DNA of 25,906 nt from a virus. The translations under genes and the position numbers were made by a program. This document shows, in pieces, positions 14,019-20,845 of this stretch. Position 1 is the first letter of the stretch, and each line of letters opens with the position of its first letter. The stretch is taken from IMG/VR virus record IMGVR_UViG_3300002143_000056, positions 1-25,906 of that record. One strand, 5' to 3'. A model generated the notes under the pieces. That model did no database searches, was not told the origin of the DNA, and saw only the letters and a list, made by a program, of their open reading frames with translations.

Positions 14019-16958
14019 TTAATTTGATAGTGCGGCAATAGCACCGGTGTTCAGAATACGCAACGGAATATAGATAAACTCCACGGCCTTAACTGGCTCA
14101 ATGGCGATATCAACCCATAATTCACTGCGGTCTATTCTTGCTGGTGTGTTATTACTTTTATCACACACTACCAAGAAGTCGTATAATGCTCGTTGCCCCA
14201 CTAACTCAGTTAGCAATGCATCAACAGAGCTTTTAACTTCAATACGGGTTTGTGAATCGTTTGGTTCAAACAAGAACGGTTTAGCTAAAATTGATAGCTG
14301 TCTGCGTAGATGTGCAATTAAACGACTAACATTGATTCGGTCTAATGCACTGGCATTTTGTGCCCGAGTGTATTGGCCCATGTTTACAAGTCCAACTCCG
14401 GGAAGTGTTGCGATTGGATTAATCTTAACACCTGCCATTACATCTCGTAAACCTTGATGTAGGCTAGCTGTTTTAAACTCGCCGCTTTCTGCGTCAACAT
14501 AACCGACGCTACTTGCATTGTCAATAGTACCACGGCGTGTGCCAGCTGGTGCAAACCATAGATATGCTTTGTTATCATTGTTAAGAATGGTCCTAATCAT
14601 CATGTGACTTGGGGGGACAACAATTGCATTTCCTAAGTTGTCGTTTGTATAACCACTTGGGTAGAACATTGATAAGTTTACATCATATGTAACTGCCGCT
14701 GTGTCATTGTTGTCAGCCGCTAATACTGTATTGTTACCGTACTCGCTTAGAGCGGTGCCTGTTGCAGGCAGTCTAAATGGTGTATCAGCAACAATGTGTG
14801 CAGTTTGACCAATGTCTACATTGAACTCAACCATGTTTTGCATTAGTTCGGAATAACCCGGACATGCGATCAAGTTAAAAACTAATGTGTCTGTATCACG
14901 GATTGCTTGGTTACTTGTAACTTCAGCTTTTAGTGCCTTAACCACAACACTTCGTTGTGCTTGACGACCAAACTGGCCAGCACCATCTACAGCATTTGGA
15001 CTTGCTGTTACCCAACGATCGGCAAAGTAACCTGCCATTGATTCGTCTCCAAATCTTTCGTTAAGTTCAGTAGTATTGATATATCCTTTATGATATTTCT
15101 TAATGTTGTTACCACTACGGCGTGTGTTAAACAACCGCACACCTCGCGGATATAGTCTTGGATTTGGAGCATCAGGATCAACATAGTCACTTGATAGTAA
15201 TTCTACGATTGTATCTGCATCTTCCTTATCACCACCATCTGCCCAGCGAGCATCGTTAAATACCCACCCATCTGGAGAATCGCTGTCTGTTACATCTTGT
15301 AGCACATATTGACTACCATCGTAAACATAAATGCTTCTACCATACTGATCTGGGTTATCTGTATCGATCCAAATATCACCAAATGCAAGAGCGGTTAATC
15401 CGTCTTGCTGTGTAGTTGGCATGCTTGCACTAACCATAGGACCTAATGGATCACTGTCTGGGAAAGCATTTAAGTAGCCTTGCCAGATTGTTCCGTTATT
15501 GTACATAATGTCAACATCTAGTTCGGAACTATACCATACTTGCCCATCATCAGGAGCAGTTGTTGGTGCTGTGCTTTGTGATTCGTAAACTAATGGCTTC
15601 CAATTTGTTACCAAGAATTCAAAATTACCGTCATAGCACTTGTATAGGTTTGCAACCTCACCTGCGCTCGGTGCTCCAAATACATCAGTAAATGGCTGAT
15701 TTGTGGTTTGATTTACTTGTATATCTCCACCTAGTGCATGGGTAATTGTAATTCTACTTTGAGCACTATCCCAAGTTGCTAGTACATTGGTAAATCCTGC
15801 ACCTTGAATACCTTCTGCAATCTTCTGTCCCATTGGAACGGTGCCGGCCCCGCTTGTTAATTCTACGGTGATTTCGTTCCAGCCGCCACCTTTTAGTGTT
15901 TCTCTCATTACAAAGGCCGCAACTCCACTGGACATATTGCTAGATGATGCTGTTATTGATGTCGCACCCCCCTTGTAACGGATCCATGGTTGGAGAATTG
16001 CTTTATCTTCTTGTGTGGGATCAAACTCAACAAATACTGAACCCAATGGAATAGCTTTGCCGCCAGTATCATCTAATGCGTCAATTGCCGCGTCTGTACT
16101 GTGATATAATGGAGCACTTACTGTATTCCAAGATCTTGTTGCGGCGCTGTAGACTTTAACATCCCAGTTTGATCCGCGACTTGGCGAAGTTGTCTTAATC
16201 CAAACACTGCCGTTACCGACTGCTGAAAAATCTGGATAATCATAGTGGGGACTTAGTGCAACGGTTTTACCACTGTCGAATCCATCGCTAACTGGTACCC
16301 AACCAGTAGCCGATCTGTAAAAAACTTGATTTGGCTCATCACCAACATCACCGTTTCCGTTATCACTGATTAGTAACACAGCATATTGTCCAACTCCGCC
16401 TACCGTAGCCTTTGGGAGGTGATTATCTAAATCGTAATCGTTGTCAACATTTGTGTTATCGATGATAATTGGATCTGCAACAACAGTAAACTTACTTGTC
16501 GAAGTGTTCCACTCATTAATACCAAATGCAGAATTTTCTGGATTAATCCAGTATGTTCCGTTTACAGGTGTTCCTCCAGGAACGCTACCATCGGCTACTA
16601 ATTGCGAAGTGTCTACATCAGCACGAATAATGTATGCCTTAGAGCTTACACCTAGTGCGCTGTAGGCCGCTTGTAGACCGTATTCATTTAGCTCTCCAGC
16701 ATGTACGGGATTACCTTCTGCGTCAGTCTCAAAGTAAGGAGTACCAAATGTGTCAGTTAAATCTCGCTGACTTGTGATTACCCAAACTTTGCCAGCGTTA
16801 GCCGCTGTCGTACCTTGTGCTGTGCCTGAGCCAGCACCGTTTGCTTTGTCTTCTGCCGTAGCAACGAAGAACATTGGAACAGTTCCGGCGCCTGCGGGTG
16901 TATAGAAACTCTCATCTATAACACTAACTGAAACGCCTGGTGATTGTAATGTTGCCAT
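14019..16958 (-). CDS. 18: gp18, tail sheath protein, enlarged by inserted modules
   Basis: The 979-aa protein is a sheath subunit: N-terminus ATLQSPGVSVSVIDES, then QRDLTDTFGTPYFE and YSALGVSSKAYIIRADV; C-terminal core from about residue 610, with TDTLVFNLIACPGYSELMQN, KAYLWFAPAGTRRGTI, INPIATLPGVGLVNMGQYT, INVSRLIAHLRRQLSILAKP and the last handshake strands VEFIYIPLRIL. T4 gp18 is 659 aa; the surplus of about 320 lies between residues about 120 and 600 in beta-rich, Asp/Ser/Thr/Trp-rich modules with repeated openings such as GSVWIKT, GSVFVEFD, GQVWYSS and GDIWIDT. These would face outward on the sheath. Start at 16958 with AAGGAGTT 7 nt upstream. Confidence 0.94.
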   Translation of the reverse strand: MATLQSPGVSVSVIDESFYTPAGAGTVPMFFVATAEDKANGAGSGTAQGTTAANAGKVWVITSQRDLTDTFGTPYFETDAEGNPVHAGELNEYGLQAAYSALGVSSKAYIIRADVDTSQLVADGSVPGGTPVNGTYWINPENSAFGINEWNTSTSKFTVVADPIIIDNTNVDNDYDLDNHLPKATVGGVGQYAVLLISDNGNGDVGDEPNQVFYRSATGWVPVSDGFDSGKTVALSPHYDYPDFSAVGNGSVWIKTTSPSRGSNWDVKVYSAATRSWNTVSAPLYHSTDAAIDALDDTGGKAIPLGSVFVEFDPTQEDKAILQPWIRYKGGATSITASSSNMSSGVAAFVMRETLKGGGWNEITVELTSGAGTVPMGQKIAEGIQGAGFTNVLATWDSAQSRITITHALGGDIQVNQTTNQPFTDVFGAPSAGEVANLYKCYDGNFEFLVTNWKPLVYESQSTAPTTAPDDGQVWYSSELDVDIMYNNGTIWQGYLNAFPDSDPLGPMVSASMPTTQQDGLTALAFGDIWIDTDNPDQYGRSIYVYDGSQYVLQDVTDSDSPDGWVFNDARWADGGDKEDADTIVELLSSDYVDPDAPNPRLYPRGVRLFNTRRSGNNIKKYHKGYINTTELNERFGDESMAGYFADRWVTASPNAVDGAGQFGRQAQRSVVVKALKAEVTSNQAIRDTDTLVFNLIACPGYSELMQNMVEFNVDIGQTAHIVADTPFRLPATGTALSEYGNNTVLAADNNDTAAVTYDVNLSMFYPSGYTNDNLGNAIVVPPSHMMIRTILNNDNKAYLWFAPAGTRRGTIDNASSVGYVDAESGEFKTASLHQGLRDVMAGVKINPIATLPGVGLVNMGQYTRAQNASALDRINVSRLIAHLRRQLSILAKPFLFEPNDSQTRIEVKSSVDALLTELVGQRALYDFLVVCDKSNNTPARIDRSELWVDIAIEPVKAVEFIYIPLRILNTGAIAALSN

Positions 16959-16991
16959 ATCTTTTAACTCCTTAGTGGATTTACTTTGTTA

Positions 16992-16999
16992 TATTTAGT
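16992..16999 (-). promoter_or_regulatory. Possible degenerate late promoter upstream of gp18
   Basis: Minus strand ACTAAATA, one base from NATAAATA, 33 nt before the gp18 start and upstream of its Shine-Dalgarno. It is the only late-like site in the 102-bp gap on this strand. Weak. Confidence 0.3.
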
Positions 17000-17060
17000 C
17001 ATTGATGGTAAAAACCAGGCGGTAAATACACTAGGAAAAGGGCACAAAAAGGGCACCACA

Positions 17061-17396
17061 ATGAGAAAACTATGTAAAAAGTGTCAGGAACGACCAGTCG
17101 CAATTAATTACTATAAGGAAGGCAACCCCTTCTATAGATCAGTGTGCGATCAATGTTCGAGAGGGCACGAGAGAGGAGTATCGCTATGGCAACGACAGGG
17201 TTACAAAAAGAAAACAGTATGTGATAAGTGTGGTTTTAAATCAACACAGCTAGATGTTTTCAATGTCTTTTTTGTAGATGGCAACCTAACCAATTGTAGA
17301 TTTACTAACCTAAAAACAGTCTGTGCTAATTGCCAGCGTGTCCTTCAGCAAGAAGGAGTTAAGTGGAAGCAGGGAGATTTGCGTCCTGATTTTTAA
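17061..17396 (+). CDS. Cys4 zinc-ribbon protein with a degenerate HNH-like motif
   Basis: I take ATG at 17061 (MRKLCKKCQERPVAINYYK); an upstream TTG reading has no support. The 111-aa protein has four CxxC knuckles (C5/C8, C29/C32, C54/C57, C88/C91), enough for two zinc sites. Between the last two is NVFFVDGNLTNCRFTNLKTV followed by CANCQ, which follows the HNH outline (H-x-D-G...N...NL-x-T-x-C-x-x-C-H) but with Phe/Val in place of the catalytic His and Gln in place of the last His. It is thus either a non-catalytic DNA-binding relative of HNH/endonuclease VII zinc proteins or a variant enzyme. It is a lone plus-strand gene among minus-strand genes, and its stop overlaps the dNMP kinase stop from the other strand. 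Confidence 0.72.
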   Translation: MRKLCKKCQERPVAINYYKEGNPFYRSVCDQCSRGHERGVSLWQRQGYKKKTVCDKCGFKSTQLDVFNVFFVDGNLTNCRFTNLKTVCANCQRVLQQEGVKWKQGDLRPDF

Positions 17397-18070
17397 ATTA
17401 GGTCCAACGCTACACTGACTTCGAGCGGTAGTTGATTATTGGGTAATAGATTCTGTAGTTGTGAAAACAACTCGTCGATAGTACTGTCATTAGAAATAAT
17501 AGTATCAATGTTGCCACCTACCCAGGCAGTTTCGCTAGCGTGTATGTTAAGTTTTTCTAACTGAAGTCGCCCAGTGGCCCACCCCATATTGCAGTTAGGG
17601 CCTTTATTGTAATCTAGTGCGGATTGGTACCAGTCAGGTTCAGGACCTCGCCTGATCCTTACTACCTGTCCGCCAGCATTGTGTATGGCTTTTATTTCAT
17701 TTGGAAAACGGACATCGCTAATAACGATATCGTCTTTGGTTTTTCTAACTCTGTTTTCTAAACTAGCAATCCAAGTATCGTCGTGGAATCCTTGGCGACA
17801 AACTTCTGTTCCCCAGTATTGTAGCACCCATCGTGGAGTAAGTGTAGGGAATCCTAGTCGCTCTGCCCACCAAGTGTCAACTTCTTCTCGCCACGCTCTA
17901 GCTTCTTTTGTACGACCTTCGAGTAATTCTCTATCCCAACCAAATACTGCGGCTACGGCATCTTTAAGAGTATTGGCAAAAGAGTCTCGGCGAAAGCCGT
18001 GGAAGTTAACCAAATAGTCAGCGGCAGTGTCTTTACCTGAACCAATAAAACCAACGAATCCAATAATCAT
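17393..18070 (-). CDS. 1: Deoxynucleoside monophosphate kinase, gp1-like
   Basis: The 225-aa protein should phosphorylate dNMPs to dNDPs to feed phage DNA synthesis. It has a P-loop at the N-terminus (GFIGSGKDT, 7-15), the substrate-side DSFANTLKDAVAAVFGW segment, PRWVLQYWGTEVCRQGFHDDTW (TPR-like nucleotide-binding helix), IVISDVRFPNEIKAIHNAGG (Walker B-like strand) and RIRRGPEP, then IHASETAW and a TIISND strand. These are shared with T4 gp1 (241 aa). It has its own sigma70-like promoter and a hairpin around its ribosome-binding site, so it is probably expressed early, unlike its late neighbours. Confidence 0.85.
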   Translation of the reverse strand: MIIGFVGFIGSGKDTAADYLVNFHGFRRDSFANTLKDAVAAVFGWDRELLEGRTKEARAWREEVDTWWAERLGFPTLTPRWVLQYWGTEVCRQGFHDDTWIASLENRVRKTKDDIVISDVRFPNEIKAIHNAGGQVVRIRRGPEPDWYQSALDYNKGPNCNMGWATGRLQLEKLNIHASETAWVGGNIDTIISNDSTIDELFSQLQNLLPNNQLPLEVSVALDLI

Positions 18071-18090
18071 AGTATCTCCTGGGATACTAT
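18069..18090 (-). promoter_or_regulatory. Hairpin at the dNMP kinase ribosome-binding site
   Basis: Minus strand: perfect 8-bp inverted repeat ATAGTATC / GATACTAT (18083-18090 with 18069-18076) around the loop CCAGGA. Most of the AGGAG Shine-Dalgarno (18076-18080) is in the loop and the first two bases of the ATG are in the stem. This looks like a translational operator or a structured start. Confidence 0.5.
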
Positions 18091-18119
18091 AATATACTAT
18101 AATTGACTATAATTGTCAA
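18091..18119 (-). promoter_or_regulatory. Sigma70-like promoter for dNMP kinase
   Basis: Minus strand TTGACA (18114-18119), a 17-nt spacer, and TATATT (18091-18096). The -35 is a perfect consensus. The start point would be near 18084, making a leader of about 15 nt that is nearly all hairpin. ATTATAGT occurs three times in a row across the spacer and -10. The box overlaps the end of the methyltransferase gene. Confidence 0.6.
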
Positions 18120-18852
18120 TATATTTTTGTTTAAAATGGACAACTTTTAGGTCCGGGTCGGTGGGTGAGTCAGCATTCGTTTGATATTCTGGATAAGGGT
18201 CTGGAAACATATCATGCACATTTTCTACTTTAAAGTCCAATAGCTCTGGCAATGCCATTAATTGAGCTAGCACCGTTGAATGAACTGATAGAAAAATGTC
18301 AGCATCGGCGGTTATGTAATTTTTAATATTTTTAAAAAATTCTCTGTGGGCTTCAAACTCTATATCAAAGGTAGTGCGTACATACAGTTGAATATGATCT
18401 TTTGATAGTCGCTCCTCAGAGAATCTATCAAGTATTGTATGATCCACTCCTGCAGAATTGGGAGGATTTCCCACTACTAGATCCCATTTTTTATTCTGGG
18501 GAATGTTAGAGATAACAGGTGTTGTATATGCGGTTATTTGATCTGCGAGCCCAAGCTCTTCTGCATTTTTTAAACACCATTTTTCAGATCCGGGATGCAG
18601 ATCTGAAAATGACAGCGTTTTACATATTCCTGCGGTTATCAGTTCAAACCCTATCTCACCGTGACCCGCACACCATTCAAATGCATTTTCATATCGTTTA
18701 TTTCGTAATATTTTTAAAAAATATTTTTTATGAACCTGGCCGCCGCCGCACAGCCATGTAGGAAATGTTATTTTACTGCCAGATATTAATGTGGCAGTTC
18801 TTATTGCGCGGCTGTCTTGATTCAGCCCTTCTTCATCTTCGATATCATTCAC
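18097..18852 (-). CDS. SAM-dependent class I methyltransferase
   Basis: The 251-aa protein has a Rossmann methyltransferase core: SAM motif I FEWCAGHGEIGFEL (58-71), an acidic residue in LSFSDLHP after strand 2 (Asp84), and DLVVGNPPNSAG with the NPPN catalytic motif (129-132). The GNPPN form resembles PrmC/HemK-like enzymes, which methylate Gln of release factors, and N6-adenine DNA methyltransferases. The substrate cannot be told from the sequence. An N-terminal FPTWLCGGGQVHKKYFL is a likely substrate loop. The last part (HFKQKYIDNYSQL) is basic/aromatic. It starts 3 bp after gp13 with no clear Shine-Dalgarno, so it is likely read on the gp13 message. Confidence 0.8.
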   Translation of the reverse strand: MNDIEDEEGLNQDSRAIRTATLISGSKITFPTWLCGGGQVHKKYFLKILRNKRYENAFEWCAGHGEIGFELITAGICKTLSFSDLHPGSEKWCLKNAEELGLADQITAYTTPVISNIPQNKKWDLVVGNPPNSAGVDHTILDRFSEERLSKDHIQLYVRTTFDIEFEAHREFFKNIKNYITADADIFLSVHSTVLAQLMALPELLDFKVENVHDMFPDPYPEYQTNADSPTDPDLKVVHFKQKYIDNYSQL

Positions 18853-18854
18853 GA

Positions 18855-19613
18855 TTAACCAGTGACCCAGGTCAGGGGCGTTCCGCCATCTTTGTAAGTT
18901 ATTAGGTCAAGTTCTAACGCATCCATTTCAGCTTTTCCTTCGCCTTTTAGTGCGGCACCGTTAAGTTGTGTGCTGCCTTGTGGGCTGGCGATGCTGGCAA
19001 ACTTTTCACGGGCTTGTCCTAGCATTAGTTTACAATTTGCTAGGCTGTAGTCACGCAACCACTGGCTTGCCTGCGGGTCTTGTAATAGATTAAAATCAGG
19101 ACGGTAATTGTACATCCACAATAACAGCTCTTCTTCTCCTCGAGGGCGTTGCATGATTGTTAATAATTTCGTAGTTCTATTAAATGTAAAATTAATGTCA
19201 CTACCAAACATTTTGCCAACTTGTTTTTGATACGAAGCAAATGCATAATAAGTAGCTAGGCCACCCATGTTTGAAGATGATAACAAATAAGTGTTAGCAT
19301 ACGCCAGGCTAAACGGTTCAAATAATGTCCCGCCATCTCCGCCACCCGATCTACTGCCAATACTTCTACGGAATAAATGCCTAACATCCATAACTTCTTT
19401 GGGAAGTATGTATTCATTAACATCTACTTGTAGTGTTAAAAACCCATAACTTTCTTCAACGCTGTTGCTACTGCGTTGGCGGAACTTGTTTAGGGCACGA
19501 TCTATAGCGGTATTATAGTGTGAAGGGTCTAACTCTACATCAATCATGCCGTCGCCCAACATGGTTTTGCAGTAGTCGATAACTTCTTGGCGTTGTTGTT
19601 CGTTGTCGGTCAT
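18855..19613 (-). CDS. 13: gp13, neck protein
   Basis: The 252-aa protein matches T4 gp13 (309 aa), which joins the filled head to gp14 and the tail. Start MTDNEQQRQEVIDYCKTML at 19613 is chosen for GGAGT immediately before it; a reading from 19637 would overlap the divergent promoter. GMIDVELDPSHYNTAIDRALN corresponds to the gp13 [20 protein letters not shown] pattern, and WLRDYSLANCKLMLGQAREK, GAALKGEGKAEMDALELDL and GGTPLTWVTG correspond to its C-terminal helices and the final PPFGILVG-like end. The middle (SDINFTFNRTTKLLTIMQRP, EEELLLWMYNY) is the beta part. It is transcribed divergently from gp14 and gp15, its partners, from back-to-back late motifs. Confidence 0.85.
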   Translation of the reverse strand: MTDNEQQRQEVIDYCKTMLGDGMIDVELDPSHYNTAIDRALNKFRQRSSNSVEESYGFLTLQVDVNEYILPKEVMDVRHLFRRSIGSRSGGGDGGTLFEPFSLAYANTYLLSSSNMGGLATYYAFASYQKQVGKMFGSDINFTFNRTTKLLTIMQRPRGEEELLLWMYNYRPDFNLLQDPQASQWLRDYSLANCKLMLGQAREKFASIASPQGSTQLNGAALKGEGKAEMDALELDLITYKDGGTPLTWVTG

Positions 19614-19618
19614 ACTCC

Positions 19619-19626
19619 TATTTATC
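19619..19626 (-). promoter_or_regulatory. Late promoter motif GATAAATA, 5 nt before gp13
   Basis: Minus strand GATAAATA, then GGAGT, then ATG at 19613. Here the 5-nt spacer is itself Shine-Dalgarno-like, but if transcription starts at T4 spacing this GGAGT would not be in the mRNA. It abuts the plus-strand motif. Confidence 0.65.
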
Positions 19627-19634
19627 AATAAATA
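19627..19634 (+). promoter_or_regulatory. Late promoter motif AATAAATA, 7 nt before gp14
   Basis: Plus strand AATAAATA, then CATTACT, then ATG at 19642, with no Shine-Dalgarno. It touches the minus-strand GATAAATA with no base between, giving TATTTATCAATAAATA. Confidence 0.68.
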
Positions 19635-19641
19635 CATTACT

Positions 19642-20844
19642 ATGCCAAGACTATCTCTTTATAAATCAGAAAAGGGTAACGATTTTCGCTTTTTGGATCG
19701 TGTAATTAACGAACAATTCCAAGTGGGTGGAACCGATATTTTTATACACAAATACATAGGAACTACTTCGCCTGCACCCGGTGAAAGCACTCCTACGACA
19801 CCGGATAATAGTACTAATCCTATCCCAGAATTAGGGATACAAGATGTGCTTTTTATGGAAAATCGAGATAGGAAATACGACCCCGATGTTTATGTAATGC
19901 GAGGAATATATACCATGCAAGACTTGGATTTTAATCTAAGTCAGTTTGGCCTGTTCCTGACCAATGATAATATCATGATACATTTTCACCTAGCTAATTG
20001 CGTTGATATGTTACAGCGTAAGATCATGCCCGGTGATGTTTTTGAGTTACCTCATTTAAAAGATGAATACGCATTAGATGATAGTATAGTAGCATTGAAA
20101 AGATTTTATGTAGTTACAGATGTCAGCAGACCCACTAACGGTTTTAGTCAAACATGGTATCCCCATTTATTGAGGGCTAAATGTCAGCCGCTAGTTGATA
20201 GTCAAGAATTTGCAGAAATCCTTAATCAAGAAAGTGGTGCAGGTGACGGTAGTACCCTACGAGATCTACTGAGTACCTATCAAAAGAGTATTGATATTAA
20301 CAATCAGATCATAGCGCAGGCTAATCTAGATGCTCCTATAAGCGGATATGATACTAATCATATGTTTGTTATACCAACTGATGAAAACGGCCTTGTTGAC
20401 TATGCCGCGGCCAGTGACGGAACCGACGATGCTAGCATGGATACTATGGATGCTAGCTTCGTCCTAAATACCCCAAATCAAAATGTCTACATTGGTGTAT
20501 CAAATGGTAATAATATCCCATCGAATGGACATGCGTTTGGTTCGGGAATTACCTTTCCTAGTGCTCCTAGTACAGGACAATACTTTTTAAGAACAGATTA
20601 TTTGCCCAATGCACTCTATAGATTCGATGGTAGGAGATGGGTGATATATGAGCAAGGTGTAAGAATGACTATGAATCAATTTGGTGCACAGGATGTTTCT
20701 GCGGCACCGTGGCAAGATAGTCAAATTAGACAAACACAGAAAACAAGTTTCATTAACAATAGTACTACTGCAACCGTTAATGGTCAACTGATACAAGAAC
20801 GACAAGCATTAAGCAAAGTATTAAAACCTAAAGCGGATAATTAA
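19642..20844 (+). CDS. 14: gp14, neck protein with an extra C-terminal beta module
   Basis: The 400-aa protein corresponds to T4 gp14 (256 aa), part of the head-tail neck. I start at ATG 19642 (MPRLSLYKSEKGNDFRF). Residues about 75-190 carry the gp14 core: YDPDVYVMRG, LSQFGLFLTNDNIMIHFHL (like the SNFGMQVQDEVTLSI of T4), MPGDVFELPHLKDEY and LKRFYVVTDVSRPTNGFSQTWYP. The added region includes an Ala/Ser/Asp-rich linker (about 245-280) and, at 305-338, a module SAPSTGQYFLRTDYLPN then LYRFDGRRWVIYEQG that resembles the repeats of the enlarged sheath. The end is basic (SKVLKPKADN). It is followed after 1 bp by gp15, one operon reading away from gp13. Confidence 0.83.
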   Translation: MPRLSLYKSEKGNDFRFLDRVINEQFQVGGTDIFIHKYIGTTSPAPGESTPTTPDNSTNPIPELGIQDVLFMENRDRKYDPDVYVMRGIYTMQDLDFNLSQFGLFLTNDNIMIHFHLANCVDMLQRKIMPGDVFELPHLKDEYALDDSIVALKRFYVVTDVSRPTNGFSQTWYPHLLRAKCQPLVDSQEFAEILNQESGAGDGSTLRDLLSTYQKSIDINNQIIAQANLDAPISGYDTNHMFVIPTDENGLVDYAAASDGTDDASMDTMDASFVLNTPNQNVYIGVSNGNNIPSNGHAFGSGITFPSAPSTGQYFLRTDYLPNALYRFDGRRWVIYEQGVRMTMNQFGAQDVSAAPWQDSQIRQTQKTSFINNSTTATVNGQLIQERQALSKVLKPKADN

Positions 20845-20845
20845 A

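Noticed and set aside
17029-17037. GGTAAATA on the plus strand as a late promoter for the zinc protein
   Set aside because: It differs from NATAAATA at a well-kept position and does not stand at the 5-7 nt distance from a start; no support.
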